From the NCBI RefSeq assembly GCF_019748715.1, contig NZ_JACLBZ010000008.1:62001-126000 (forward strand): a DNA stretch of 64,000 nt. The letters are read 5' to 3'. The translations under genes and the position numbers were made by a program. The notes under the pieces are model-generated. The model saw only the letters and a program-made list of their open reading frames with translations. It was not told the origin of the DNA and ran no database searches. Position 1 is the first letter of the stretch. Each line of letters starts with the position of its first letter. The DNA is from Sporosarcina aquimarina (GTDB lineage: Bacteria; Bacillota; Bacilli; Bacillales_A; Planococcaceae). Of this stretch, positions 10,853 through 18,603 are shown one piece after another.

Positions 10853-10885
10853 AAAGAACTTGAGCCGAGTGGGGTCAAGTTCTTT
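10853..10885 (-). terminator. Terminator after the DinB-family gene
   Basis: Perfect stem AAAGAACTTGA (10853-10863) with TCAAGTTCTTT (10875-10885), 11-nt loop, followed on the minus strand by TTTTCTTTT. Confidence 0.88.
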
Positions 10886-10893
10886 CCTATCTA

Positions 10894-11421
10894 TTATTTA
10901 GACGATTCATAAAGCGGCGTGGGATTTGATTTCGCAAGATCCACTGCTCTTTTCAATTGTCTCAAATGGCGTTTTTCGTGGAAACCGACGAAACGGAACC
11001 ACTGGATTAACGGTACGTTCCCGAAGACCGGGTGCTTGATAGACTTGCTGCGTAACTCTTCTTCAGTTGCCGAGTCGTAGATATCCAATAGAAAATTTCG
11101 AGACTGATGCAGACGTTCTTTAGTCTCTGAAATCGAGAGATACGTATCCGTCGGTTCTGTGTATTCCAATAAATAAGCCTTGATTAGAGGACTGGCCGAT
11201 ACACTGATCGGTTTTTTGAAAACCCGCGGACTGTCAGGGTTTTTCAATTCTTTGGCAATGTTTGTAGCAACTCGGCACTCCATTAATGCTAAATGTTCTA
11301 CGATCTGCTTGGGAGACCAGCCGCCGCATGAGGGCGTTCCGTTAAATTCCTCATCTGTTAAGCCGTCGATCAACTGTAAGATGCGTTTACGGACTTTGAT
11401 GTTTTCTCCAAAAACCACCAA
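10894..11421 (-). CDS. DinB-superfamily protein (four-helix, metal-binding)
   Basis: About 175 residues. The pattern GWSPKQIVEHLALME near the N-terminus and FHEKRHLRQLKRAV at the C-terminus supplies the three histidines that bind a metal in the DinB/YfiT fold. Some members are bacillithiol- or mycothiol-dependent transferases, others are uncharacterised damage-inducible proteins; the sequence alone does not choose. The frame continues up to 11451, but GGAGGAGG at about 11425-11432 lies immediately before an in-frame ATG (11424), leaving no spacing; the TTG at 11421 or GTG at 11418 is the more likely start. It is flanked by its own terminator and appears to be monocistronic. Confidence 0.78.
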   Translation of the reverse strand: MVVFGENIKVRKRILQLIDGLTDEEFNGTPSCGGWSPKQIVEHLALMECRVATNIAKELKNPDSPRVFKKPISVSASPLIKAYLLEYTEPTDTYLSISETKERLHQSRNFLLDIYDSATEEELRSKSIKHPVFGNVPLIQWFRFVGFHEKRHLRQLKRAVDLAKSNPTPLYESSK

Positions 11422-11451
11422 CATCCTCCTCCATTTCTTCCTCATAATCAT

Positions 11452-11824
11452 TACTATTGAAATAGCATACGCTTTTTCCTATCAGATTTAAAGAGGGAAC
11501 GGTTATATTTCATACTTGTAATAATGAAGAAAATTCATGGATTTCGAATGCTCTTTAAACTCTTGCAAAAGTGTACATTTGTATTGGTTTCTAAATTGGT
11601 AAAAAAGGCAATAGCATGTATACAAAGAAAGCTCAAAGTAAAGGTGAAATCTGATGACCGGACATTTTGGCGAACTTCTTTCAGGATCCAGCCGTTTCGT
11701 AATGCACTTCATTCGGAACATATTGAGATGCAAATTCAACACTTCTCTGGAAATTATTCCAAGCGAGCTTTTTATCAATTAAAGTCTGCCCGCTAACTGA
11801 AAAATCGCACTTTAGCTTAAAGTG
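11452..11824. other. Intergenic stretch without a convincing gene
   Basis: Between divergent genes. Open frames of about 90 codons exist on both strands (plus 11524-11796, minus 11503-11778), but neither has a ribosome site, a recognisable domain or plausible composition. Apart from the promoter at its right end I see nothing supported here. Confidence 0.5.
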
Positions 11825-11852
11825 TTTACATTGGACGGATAAACAGTATAAT
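11825..11852 (+). promoter_or_regulatory. Sigma-A-type promoter for the YjiH-family gene
   Basis: TTTACA at 11825-11830 and TATAAT at 11847-11852 with a 16-bp spacer, 45 bp before the start codon at 11898. Confidence 0.65.
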
Positions 11853-11897
11853 GTATAAATATTCACTTTATACATCAAAGACAAGGAGAGAACTACC

Positions 11898-13268
11898 TTG
11901 AAGAAATATACCGCTAGTACGTGGTTTGTATTTTTGATTCCTTCCCTTCTCGGGATTATGCTATTTATGATTCCATTGCCATTTCAGGATGGCTGGAAAG
12001 TACCGATCGCCAAACTAGCCGACTTAATGGCAGGATCGCTGGAACCCGTTATCTCGCAGTTGATGATGGTGATGATCATACTCTCTGCATTAGGCTCCAT
12101 CCTATTTTCATTCGTAAGAAAGGATCCTCAGCGTCCTTCATTTTTTGTAAATTTATTCAAAGTGACACCTTTCTGGACGATCACTCGCGTAATTGGTGCA
12201 GTGTTCTCTGTCATGGTCGTCTTTAAATTAGGACCTGAAGCCATTTGGAGTGAAAATACAGGTGGCTTACTATTGGCAAGTGACGGACTTGTATCCTTTT
12301 TGTTCAGTATTTTCTTCTTCGCGGGACTTTTGCTTCCGCTTTTGCTGAACTTCGGATTACTGGAATTTTTCGGGACACTGATGGTCAAGATCATGCGGCC
12401 TTTATTCAATCTACCAGGACGCTCTTCCATTGATGCACTTGCTTCGTGGATTGGAGACGGAACAATTGGTGTTTTATTAACGAGTAAACAGTATGAAGAA
12501 GGCCATTATACACAGCGTGAAGCTGCCATTATATCTACCACATTTTCTGTTGTATCGATTACATTTTCATTGGTCATCATCGATACGGTCGGAATGGCAG
12601 ATTACTTCCTTCCATTTTACGGAACAGTAGTTTTAACCGGCTTGATTTTGGCTCTCGTCATGCCGCGGATCTATCCTTTACGTTCTATTAAGAATACATA
12701 TATCGACGATCGGGAGTTTTCACTTGAAGATGAAAAATTGCCTGAAGGGACGAATGTATTTGCATTAGGCTTGGATACTGCATTACAGACGGCATCAAAA
12801 CAACGCTCCATTGGAAAAACCGTCAAAATGGGTTTTCAAAACGTACTCGACATGTGGTTTGGAGTCGCACCAGTAGTCATGGCTTTCGGGACAGTAGCTT
12901 TGATGCTTGCGGAATATACGAGCATCTTCCGAATCCTGGGTAAACCATTCGAATACATTCTGGAGTTTTTGAGAATACCCGAAGCAGCAGATGCAGCACA
13001 GACGATGGTCGTCGGATTTGCGGATATGTTTTTACCCGTTATTTTGGCAGAAGGCGTCATCACTTCGCCTGTCACATTATTTACCATCGCAGCAGTATCA
13101 GTCGTACAGCTCATTTATATGTCTGAAGTCGGCGGATTGATTTTAGGAACGAAAATTCCTTTGAACATTTTTGATTTACTAATCATTTTCTTGCTTCGCA
13201 CCATTATCGCATTACCGATTATAGCAGGTATTGCACATTTATTATTTTGGTTTGTGGGCAAAGTATAA
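11898..13268 (+). CDS. YjiH-family integral membrane transporter (Gate domain), copy 1
   Basis: 456 residues with 9-11 hydrophobic helices. It carries the family run GLLEFFGTLMVKIMRPLF, PGRSSIDALASW, then EEGHYTQREAAIISTTFSVVS, characteristic of YjiH/nucleoside-recognition (Gate) proteins. It is clearly paralogous to the gene at 24682-26001: both share the motif order GLLEF, MRPL, PGRS, DA-AS, Y-EG-YT and EAAII. The transported substrate is unknown; family members are found near amino-acid or nucleoside catabolic genes. The TTG start has GGAGAG upstream. It has its own sigma-A promoter (11825-11852) and a strong terminator (13313-13352), so it is monocistronic. Confidence 0.82.
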   Translation: MKKYTASTWFVFLIPSLLGIMLFMIPLPFQDGWKVPIAKLADLMAGSLEPVISQLMMVMIILSALGSILFSFVRKDPQRPSFFVNLFKVTPFWTITRVIGAVFSVMVVFKLGPEAIWSENTGGLLLASDGLVSFLFSIFFFAGLLLPLLLNFGLLEFFGTLMVKIMRPLFNLPGRSSIDALASWIGDGTIGVLLTSKQYEEGHYTQREAAIISTTFSVVSITFSLVIIDTVGMADYFLPFYGTVVLTGLILALVMPRIYPLRSIKNTYIDDREFSLEDEKLPEGTNVFALGLDTALQTASKQRSIGKTVKMGFQNVLDMWFGVAPVVMAFGTVALMLAEYTSIFRILGKPFEYILEFLRIPEAADAAQTMVVGFADMFLPVILAEGVITSPVTLFTIAAVSVVQLIYMSEVGGLILGTKIPLNIFDLLIIFLLRTIIALPIIAGIAHLLFWFVGKV

Positions 13269-13312
13269 GAAAAGGGAAATATTCCTTCACATAAAATCAA
13301 TTGCACTTATAG

Positions 13313-13352
13313 AGCTGTCACAGAAAGTCAGAAATGACTTTCCGTGACAGCT
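13313..13352 (+). terminator. Terminator of YjiH copy 1
   Basis: 18-bp stem (13313-13330 with 13335-13352; one A-C mismatch) with a 4-nt loop, followed by TTTT. Confidence 0.9.
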
Positions 13353-13386
13353 TTTATGCGTAATAGGACAATGAAATTAGCGGGAA

Positions 13387-13533
13387 CGAACCAAACCATC
13401 ATTGCACCGAACCATAGTTTCATCAGACCGAGCTAATACTCTTCTATACCTCACATTTGTTAGGCCAGACCGAACCAATGTATAACCAACACGCACCAAA
13501 CTACCAGCGCAACGCACATTTCTATTGCCATAA
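13387..13533 (+). repeat. 21-bp tandem repeat array, family 1, seven units
   Basis: Units begin at 13387, 13408, 13429, 13450, 13471, 13492 and 13513, exactly 21 bp apart. The conserved part is CGAACCAAA or CGCACCAAA (weaker in units 3, 4 and 7); the remaining ~12 bases vary except for a frequent C near the end. It lies between convergent genes, just after a terminator. The minus-strand frame through it reads as heptapeptides such as GSLVRVG and YTLVRSG, a by-product of the period being a multiple of three. Confidence 0.85.
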
Positions 13534-13643
13534 CCACTGCCCCATAAGACAAAAACTTTCCCATAAAAAAACAATAACCGCTCAAATTGACATAGGAAAA
13601 CTCTTTCTCAAACAATCCCGCCTGATGAATAAAAATAAAAAAA

Positions 13644-13667
13644 CTGCCTTTCAGTTAAGAAAGGCAG
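13644..13667 (-). terminator. Strong terminator for the minus-strand iron/heme operon
   Basis: Stem CTGCCTTTC (13644-13652) with GAAAGGCAG (13659-13667); the minus-strand transcript then runs TTTTTTTATTTTTATT. It stands 238 bp beyond the last recognised gene of that operon. Confidence 0.82.
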
Positions 13668-13904
13668 CCAAATGAACATCTTGAAAGCAACAATGTCTTT
13701 AAATCCTTAGAATGTCCGCAAGTAAGGGAGGGTTGCGATTAGGTGAGACTTTGCGACATCGGCTTCCAAGTGTTTCCGCGATGTACAGTTATGCTGACGG
13801 TATCCCGAAAGCCATCTATACAGTCAGGTCTCTGTATAGATCGCATTCGGACTTTGATAGAGCGGCAGTTCTAGCATCCTATCTGCCGCCGCTACGTCAA
13901 AAAA
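13668..13904 (-). other. Structured region between the monooxygenase stop and its terminator
   Basis: No gene is convincing here; a plus-strand frame at 13712-13921 has no ribosome site. Two inverted repeats are visible: ATCTATACAG with CTGTATAGAT (about 13813-13840) and GCGGCAG with CTGCCGC (about 13862-13889). On the minus strand this would be an unusually long, structured 3' region of the iron/heme operon, or a small RNA. Confidence 0.4.
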
Positions 13905-14246
13905 TTACTTCACTTCACTAATTTCGGCTGGTAAATGTTGTACTTTCACAGCAAATTTCGTCAACTTATTCCCCAAAATCGGACTTGGTTCAGTTGATGG
14001 TGCTTTCGATTCGTGAGACTTTGCATTCTCTCGGCTATTCAGCCAGTTTTGAAAATACTTCTCGTCTTCCCAAGTCGTGCAAACTTTCACTTCATCCTGA
14101 TCTTCAGCATCCTGCTTCAATAGAACTTCCATTCGAATGAATCCTTCAAATGTGTGGACTGTTTTCGCTCGTTGAAAACGTGCAGTCACCTGTTCCCCTT
14201 TTCCTTTTTCCACAAAAATCGTATTCACTGCTGTCATCATTTGCAT
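13905..14246 (-). CDS. IsdG/HmoA-like heme-degrading monooxygenase
   Basis: 113-residue ABM-fold protein. The three catalytic residues of IsdG/IsdI (Asn, Trp, His) appear at matching places: N8 in AVNTIFV, W68 in FQNWLNS and H78 in AKSHES. Such enzymes open haem to staphylobilin-like products and release iron in the cytoplasm. It is the last gene of an operon of substrate-binding lipoprotein, FecCD permease, ATPase and ankyrin protein under a Fur-type box, which fits a role in using imported haem. Its ATG (AGAGGAGG 7 nt upstream) overlaps the ankyrin gene by 10 bp. Haem as substrate is inferred; no NEAT-domain protein is in the window. Confidence 0.78.
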   Translation of the reverse strand: MQMMTAVNTIFVEKGKGEQVTARFQRAKTVHTFEGFIRMEVLLKQDAEDQDEVKVCTTWEDEKYFQNWLNSRENAKSHESKAPSTEPSPILGNKLTKFAVKVQHLPAEISEVK

Positions 14247-14665
14247 TGCACTGCCTCCTCTTTCATCGTCTGTAAATAGTCTACTACATGTTGCGCTTGG
14301 TCACCGCCTACTACCGCATGCCGCAATAATGGAATACCATGCGGACCTTTTAATTCTCGCCAGTCCGGATACCACTTCAGCATTGATTGGACAATTTCCA
14401 GTTCACCCAGCATAGCGGCTGCAAAAATATCCATACGTCCTCCTTTTGCTACTAAATACTCCGCAATATCCCGGTTTCCAGTATGCGCAGCAGCCCCCAA
14501 CCCGCTCTCCCAGTCATCGCCACCCCAGTTCATCACAGCATGAACCAAATCAGGTTCCTTTTCAATCAACTTCTGTACTTCCTCAAAATTGCCATGTGTC
14601 GCAATTAAATATTGCCGTACAAGTCCTTGGTCAATTGGCTGTTTCTTTTCTCCCTCTGCTCTCAT
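14237..14665 (-). CDS. Small ankyrin-repeat protein
   Basis: 142 residues with four ankyrin-like helical pairs: IATHGNFEEVQKLIEKEPDLVHA, WESGLGAAAHTGNRDIAEYLVAKG, MDIFAAAMLGELEIVQSMLKW and IPLLRHAVVGGDQAQHVVDYL in the order given. No signal peptide or membrane helix, so probably a cytoplasmic binding protein; the partner is unknown. The frame is open to 14713, but the ATG at 14665 follows GAAAGGGAG at good spacing. That start lies inside the 3' end of the ATPase gene (35-bp overlap), and its own end overlaps the monooxygenase gene by 10 bp, so the three are translationally linked. Confidence 0.8.
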   Translation of the reverse strand: MRAEGEKKQPIDQGLVRQYLIATHGNFEEVQKLIEKEPDLVHAVMNWGGDDWESGLGAAAHTGNRDIAEYLVAKGGRMDIFAAAMLGELEIVQSMLKWYPDWRELKGPHGIPLLRHAVVGGDQAQHVVDYLQTMKEEAVQCK

Positions 14666-15446
14666 GACATTCTCCCTTTCGTAATTTACTAGGTGTGAAA
14701 AAACATTTCCCATTCTTCATGAAAATTTCCGCATCAATTTCAAAAATTGAATGGAACATGTCTTTGCACAAAACACATTGTGGAATACCATCGAACCGTA
14801 CCCTTCCATCTTTCAATACGATCATGCGGTCACTATAACTGGCTGCTTGATTGATATCATGGAGCACCATGACAATGGTCATGCCGTACGACTCATTCAG
14901 TTCCGCCACAAGCTCCATCACTTCCAGCTGATGTGAAATATCCAAATACGTGGTTGGTTCATCGAGCAACAAAATTTTCGGACGCTGGGCAATCGCCATG
15001 GCAATCCAGGCACGTTGCCGTTCCCCCCCAGACAATGAATGCAATAGACGATTTTTATAAGCACCTAAATTCGTTACTTCAATCGCCCAATCAATGATCT
15101 CCTGATCCTCCTGGCTAAGTTTTCCATACGCAGTACGATGAGGATGTCTGCCGAATTCCACTAGCTCTCCCACCGTCACATCCAATTGGTGATCTTGCAT
15201 TTGCGGAAGCATCGCCAAATTCCTCGCCACTTCCTGCGACTTCATTCGCTTCAGACGTTCTCCGTTCAGCAAAACTTCACCGCTACCTGGCGTAATCAGC
15301 CGCGAGATCAGCCTCAAAAAAGTAGACTTGCCTGAACCATTCGGACCGATCAGACTGACGATTTCTCCTTGTTTAATATGAAGATCGATAGACGATAATC
15401 CGAATGAATCCGAATGACGATAGGAAAGTTCTTCAGTTACCAGCAA
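14631..15446 (-). CDS. FecE/FhuC-type iron-chelate or heme ABC ATPase
   Basis: 271 residues. Walker A GPNGSGKST, signature LSGGERQRAWIAMAIAQ and Walker B ILLLDEPTTYLDI, with the D-loop and a switch His in VMVLHDINQAASYSDR, all typical of ATPases that energise siderophore, haem and cobalamin importers. It overlaps the permease gene by 14 bp upstream and the ankyrin gene by 35 bp downstream. The C-terminal ~40 residues (DAEIFMKNGKCFFTPSKL) match the usual tail of this family. Ferric chelate versus haem cannot be told apart, though the IsdG-like gene in the operon favours haem. Confidence 0.88.
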   Translation of the reverse strand: MLVTEELSYRHSDSFGLSSIDLHIKQGEIVSLIGPNGSGKSTFLRLISRLITPGSGEVLLNGERLKRMKSQEVARNLAMLPQMQDHQLDVTVGELVEFGRHPHRTAYGKLSQEDQEIIDWAIEVTNLGAYKNRLLHSLSGGERQRAWIAMAIAQRPKILLLDEPTTYLDISHQLEVMELVAELNESYGMTIVMVLHDINQAASYSDRMIVLKDGRVRFDGIPQCVLCKDMFHSIFEIDAEIFMKNGKCFFTPSKLRKGECHESRGRKETAN

Positions 15447-16467
15447 ATGAATCCCTCCGTTTTTGAATTAAGTACAAGAAGAATGGACCGCCTAGGAAAG
15501 ACAATAAAATACCAACAGGCAACTCGATCGGATTAAAAGCACTACGGGCGATCGTATCCGCCACCACAACAAGCAATCCACCGCCTAATGCCGAAGCTGG
15601 CAGAAGGAACCGATAATCGCCTCCAACAATCGAGCGCATAATATGCGGTACGACCAAACCGACAAAACCGATCAAGCCCGAAACGCTTACCGCCAATCCA
15701 GCAAGCAATGTACTCAAAACAATTAAGAAAAATCGACTTCGTTCCACGTTATGACCGAGTAATTTGGCTACTTCGTCTCCTAACCGTAAAATCCGAATAT
15801 GCTTGATTGAAAAGATTGCTAACACAAGCGCGGCAATTACGTAATAAATAATCATCTCAAATTGCACCCAACCGACACCCGCTATTCCACCGGCAAGCCA
15901 TGGCAGGACCGATTGAACCCGATCGCTGTACAGCAGCATGAGCGCACTCATGAAAGCACCAATAACGGCATTGATAGCGACACCGACAAGAATGATTCGC
16001 AGCGGTGATGCCCCGCCTCTCCAAGATAATGCGTAAATAACGAGAGCCGTCACGAATGCACCTAAAAAGGCAGCGAGCGGTAAGAACATAATGTATGCCG
16101 GAAAGATGATCATGATGGTTGTCGCTGCTAGTCCAGCGCCAGAAGATACGCCGATAATTCCCGGATCTGCGAGCGGGTTACGCATGATTCCTTGTAATAT
16201 CGCCCCGGATGCCGCTAAGCTGGTTCCGACAATCATGCCGACTAAAACGCGTGGAAAACGAAGTTCCCAAACGATTCGCCGTTCCATCGTATCCGTTGAT
16301 TGAAAGATGCCATTCCAAATCTCTTGCAAAGAGAACGAAACAGGTCCGATCATCAAACTGGCGATAGCTGCGACCATCAGTAAACTGCCGCTCGTCACTA
16401 ACACGATGAGACGTTTTCTTGCAAGCGGGTGCTGATCTTTTTTTGTTCGTTCGTGTACAGCAATCAT
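15433..16467 (-). CDS. FecCD-family iron-chelate/heme ABC permease
   Basis: 344 residues with about ten membrane helices. Family runs include RFPRVLVGMIVGTSLAASGAILQG, MRNPLADPGIIGVSSGAG, and near the C-terminus FVGLVVPHIMR then GADTIAR-like VVADTIARSAFNPIELPVGI. It forms the membrane channel, probably as a homodimer because only one permease gene is present. It sits between the substrate-binding lipoprotein gene (1 bp away) and the ATPase gene (14-bp overlap). Confidence 0.9.
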   Translation of the reverse strand: MIAVHERTKKDQHPLARKRLIVLVTSGSLLMVAAIASLMIGPVSFSLQEIWNGIFQSTDTMERRIVWELRFPRVLVGMIVGTSLAASGAILQGIMRNPLADPGIIGVSSGAGLAATTIMIIFPAYIMFLPLAAFLGAFVTALVIYALSWRGGASPLRIILVGVAINAVIGAFMSALMLLYSDRVQSVLPWLAGGIAGVGWVQFEMIIYYVIAALVLAIFSIKHIRILRLGDEVAKLLGHNVERSRFFLIVLSTLLAGLAVSVSGLIGFVGLVVPHIMRSIVGGDYRFLLPASALGGGLLVVVADTIARSAFNPIELPVGILLSFLGGPFFLYLIQKRRDSFAGN

Positions 16468-16468
16468 C

Positions 16469-17443
16469 TTATTTAACCTGGCCTAAACTTTCTTTCATTA
16501 CTTCAAGTGCTTCGACTACTTTCGTTCCGGGATTCGTGCCAAATAAATGGGAAGGTAGGACGACAACATTTCCCGTTTTGACTGCATCTAAGTTTTTCCA
16601 TGCAGGGTTCTTCAACATTTCGCCTTCGAACGCTGTCTTGACAGCTTCCGGCTCACCATGCGTAATCAACATGACCATTTCTGGATTGCGTTCAATGATT
16701 TTCTCGACACTTAAGCTTGCATATTGTGGATATTTCTCTTCGTTCGGGAAATCACTTGCGATATTTTCGCCGCCTGCCAGTTCCAATAAGTTACCGGATA
16801 AAGAGTTTGGAAGGGCTGCCAAGTATGTACCGGGTGCTCCATAGACAAGCAGTGTTCTGACAGGATCTGCTTTCTGTTCAGTGTTTTTCTGGATTTCACT
16901 TGCAATCTTATCTTGAATTGTTTGTGCTTCTTTTTCTTTATCGAATATTGTTCCAAACAATTCGATTGTATTTTGAATATCTTCAACGGAATTAGCCGCA
17001 GTATAAACTATTTTCGTTCCTTGACGCTCCATGTTTTCTTCATGCTGTTTGAAGCTTGGTGCAGCAATCAGGACTTCCGGATTTATTTCTGCAATCTTCT
17101 CAAAATTTGGCTGATGTGGATTCCCGATTTCTGCAACTTGTTCAAGTCCTTCTACTGAAGGTCCCTGCACAGTCGGGCGTCCCGCTACTTCAATTCCCAG
17201 TGCCAGTAACACATCTAAATCGCCTGAACTTAATGTGGCGACAGAAGATGGAGTTTTATCAAAAGTCAATGTCTGACCTGTCAGATCGGTTACTTCAATA
17301 CTTGGATTGCCTGTCACTTCTGGCTCTTCAGCCTTTATAGGAGCCGCAGCCAGTTTATCTTCTGCTTGATCTTCTTCTGCACCACATGCTCCTAAGACCA
17401 ATAGCAACAGGAGAAGACCTGCTACACTTACTATTTTCTTCAT
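16469..17443 (-). CDS. Iron-chelate/heme ABC transporter substrate-binding lipoprotein
   Basis: 324 residues. A lipoprotein signal peptide ends in LVLGACG (the Cys would be lipidated), followed by an acidic linker and a two-lobed FepB/BtuF-type domain (TLTFDKTPSSVATLSSGDLDVLLALG; later ERNPEMVMLITHG and VKTGNVVVLPSHLFGTNPG). It captures the ligand outside the membrane and feeds the permease encoded next. It is the first gene of the operon. A promoter with an embedded Fur-type box and a second AT-rich inverted repeat lies immediately upstream, so iron limitation should induce it. Confidence 0.88.
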   Translation of the reverse strand: MKKIVSVAGLLLLLLVLGACGAEEDQAEDKLAAAPIKAEEPEVTGNPSIEVTDLTGQTLTFDKTPSSVATLSSGDLDVLLALGIEVAGRPTVQGPSVEGLEQVAEIGNPHQPNFEKIAEINPEVLIAAPSFKQHEENMERQGTKIVYTAANSVEDIQNTIELFGTIFDKEKEAQTIQDKIASEIQKNTEQKADPVRTLLVYGAPGTYLAALPNSLSGNLLELAGGENIASDFPNEEKYPQYASLSVEKIIERNPEMVMLITHGEPEAVKTAFEGEMLKNPAWKNLDAVKTGNVVVLPSHLFGTNPGTKVVEALEVMKESLGQVK

Positions 17444-17466
17444 CTCTCTCCATACCCCCTTATTTT

Positions 17467-17521
17467 AATGAGAACGTTTCTCATTGCAATCATCATAAGT
17501 GATAATGAGAATCATTGTCAA
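17467..17521 (-). promoter_or_regulatory. Fur-controlled promoter of the iron/heme operon
   Basis: On the minus strand, TTGACA (17516-17521) and TATGAT (17492-17497) are 18 bp apart. Between and overlapping them, GATAATGAGAATCATTGTC (17501-17519) matches the 19-bp Fur consensus at 17 positions. A second inverted repeat, AATGAGAACGTTTCTCATT (17467-17485), is a possible further Fur site downstream of the -10. Confidence 0.8.
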
Positions 17522-17581
17522 ATAGATTTATGATTATGATTCGTTTGAACTATAGATAGTTTGGTAGGTTTAATTGGTTAG

Positions 17582-17728
17582 GGGGATACGGTGATCACGT
17601 TGTTTAGTGCAGGAATAATATAATTTGGTGCGTTGATCGCGTTGTTTGGTGCGAAAATAATGTAGTTTGGTTCGGGGATCGCATTGTTTGGTGCGGGGAT
17701 CTCATAATTTAATACGATGATTATGTGT
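17582..17728 (-). repeat. 21-bp tandem repeat array, family 1, seven units
   Basis: On the plus strand the core TTTGGTGCG/TTTGGTTCG recurs at 17603, 17624, 17645, 17666, 17687 and 17708, exactly 21 bp apart, with a degenerate unit before. Read on the minus strand the core is CGAACCAAA or CGCACCAAA, the same as at 13387. A second conserved patch, GATCNC, occurs in alternate units. The array lies between the start of the iron/heme operon and the terminator of fetAB. Confidence 0.82.
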
Positions 17729-17775
17729 TTTGCTTCAATCCACAAGAAGTATAATACAGCTGTCAAAAACATGAC

Positions 17776-17814
17776 GGATTCAGCAGTAGTGCAGGGTTTT
17801 TTCTCGCTGAATCC
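17776..17814 (-). terminator. Probable terminator of the fetAB operon
   Basis: Stem GGATTCAGC (17776-17784) with GCTGAATCC (17806-17814), 21-nt loop, then GTCATGTTTTT on the minus strand. The long loop makes it less certain. Confidence 0.55.
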
Positions 17815-17832
17815 ATATGAATATTTGTTCAT

Positions 17833-18603
17833 TTATTCATCTGAACTATCATTTCCTCTTTGGATCATTTGCATCCGTTCATTGAACAACGTAGGATACG
17901 AAAGCAACCCTAGGCAGACACTCGTTAAAGCAGCCGTCGTTAATAACAAGAACACGACCAATATTTGAAATTGAACGGCTTCCAAAGGATCTGCACCTGC
18001 GATGATTTGTCCGCTCATCATACCGGGTAATTGCACAAGGCCGATTGTTTTTTGGCTCTCAATTGTAGGAATCATGCTCGCTTGTATAGAGCGGATCAAT
18101 TGTCGATGAATGGCTTGTTTGGGAGTACCTCCAAGGGATAAAATCAACTCGCTTTCTGAACGATGGGTTTCCACTTCCGCTACGAAGCGGTTAAGGAAAA
18201 GTATAGACAGGACCATTGAATTTCCAATCACCATACCCGTCAATGAAATAATGTATTGAGCCGTCGCGGGAACAATCTTGAATCCCAGCAAAATACCTTG
18301 TGTCAAAACTTCTAATAGAACAAAAGTTACGATCAGCTTCCATGTGATCCCTTTTATTTGCTGGCCTTTTTTACGGGCGTTCTGAACAGCAGCGCCAATC
18401 ATCAGGGAAACCATCAAAAAGATGAACAAATAACTTTCCGAATCAAAGACGAATTTTAATACAAAACCAACTAGCAACAATTGAACTGTAGAGCGTACCG
18501 TAGCAATAACCGTGTCTTTTTCCAGTTGCAATCCAAGTGTTTTGGATAGGATGATTGGAATGAAAACGAAGATTAACGTCAGCAGGAGGGCCGTCGTACT
18601 CAT
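17833..18603 (-). CDS. fetB: FetB-type (UPF0014) metal-exporter permease
   Basis: 256 residues with about seven membrane helices. The family core is seen in SLTGMVIGNSMVLSILFLNRF, LSLGGTPKQAIHRQLIRSIQASMIP and GLVQLPGMMSGQIIAGADPLEAVQFQ, given here in order. FetB pairs with FetA; in E. coli the pair exports iron and protects against peroxide. Its ATG overlaps the fetA stop (ATGA), a sign of coupled translation. Metal specificity here is inferred from the family. Confidence 0.88.
   Translation of the reverse strand: MSTTALLLTLIFVFIPIILSKTLGLQLEKDTVIATVRSTVQLLLVGFVLKFVFDSESYLFIFLMVSLMIGAAVQNARKKGQQIKGITWKLIVTFVLLEVLTQGILLGFKIVPATAQYIISLTGMVIGNSMVLSILFLNRFVAEVETHRSESELILSLGGTPKQAIHRQLIRSIQASMIPTIESQKTIGLVQLPGMMSGQIIAGADPLEAVQFQILVVFLLLTTAALTSVCLGLLSYPTLFNERMQMIQRGNDSSDE

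Noticed and set aside
11524..11796. 90-codon basic plus-strand frame
   Set aside because: No ribosome site, no recognisable domain, and an equally long frame lies opposite.
13377..13574. 65-codon minus-strand frame
   Set aside because: Same reason: it reads through the seven-unit repeat and has no ribosome site.
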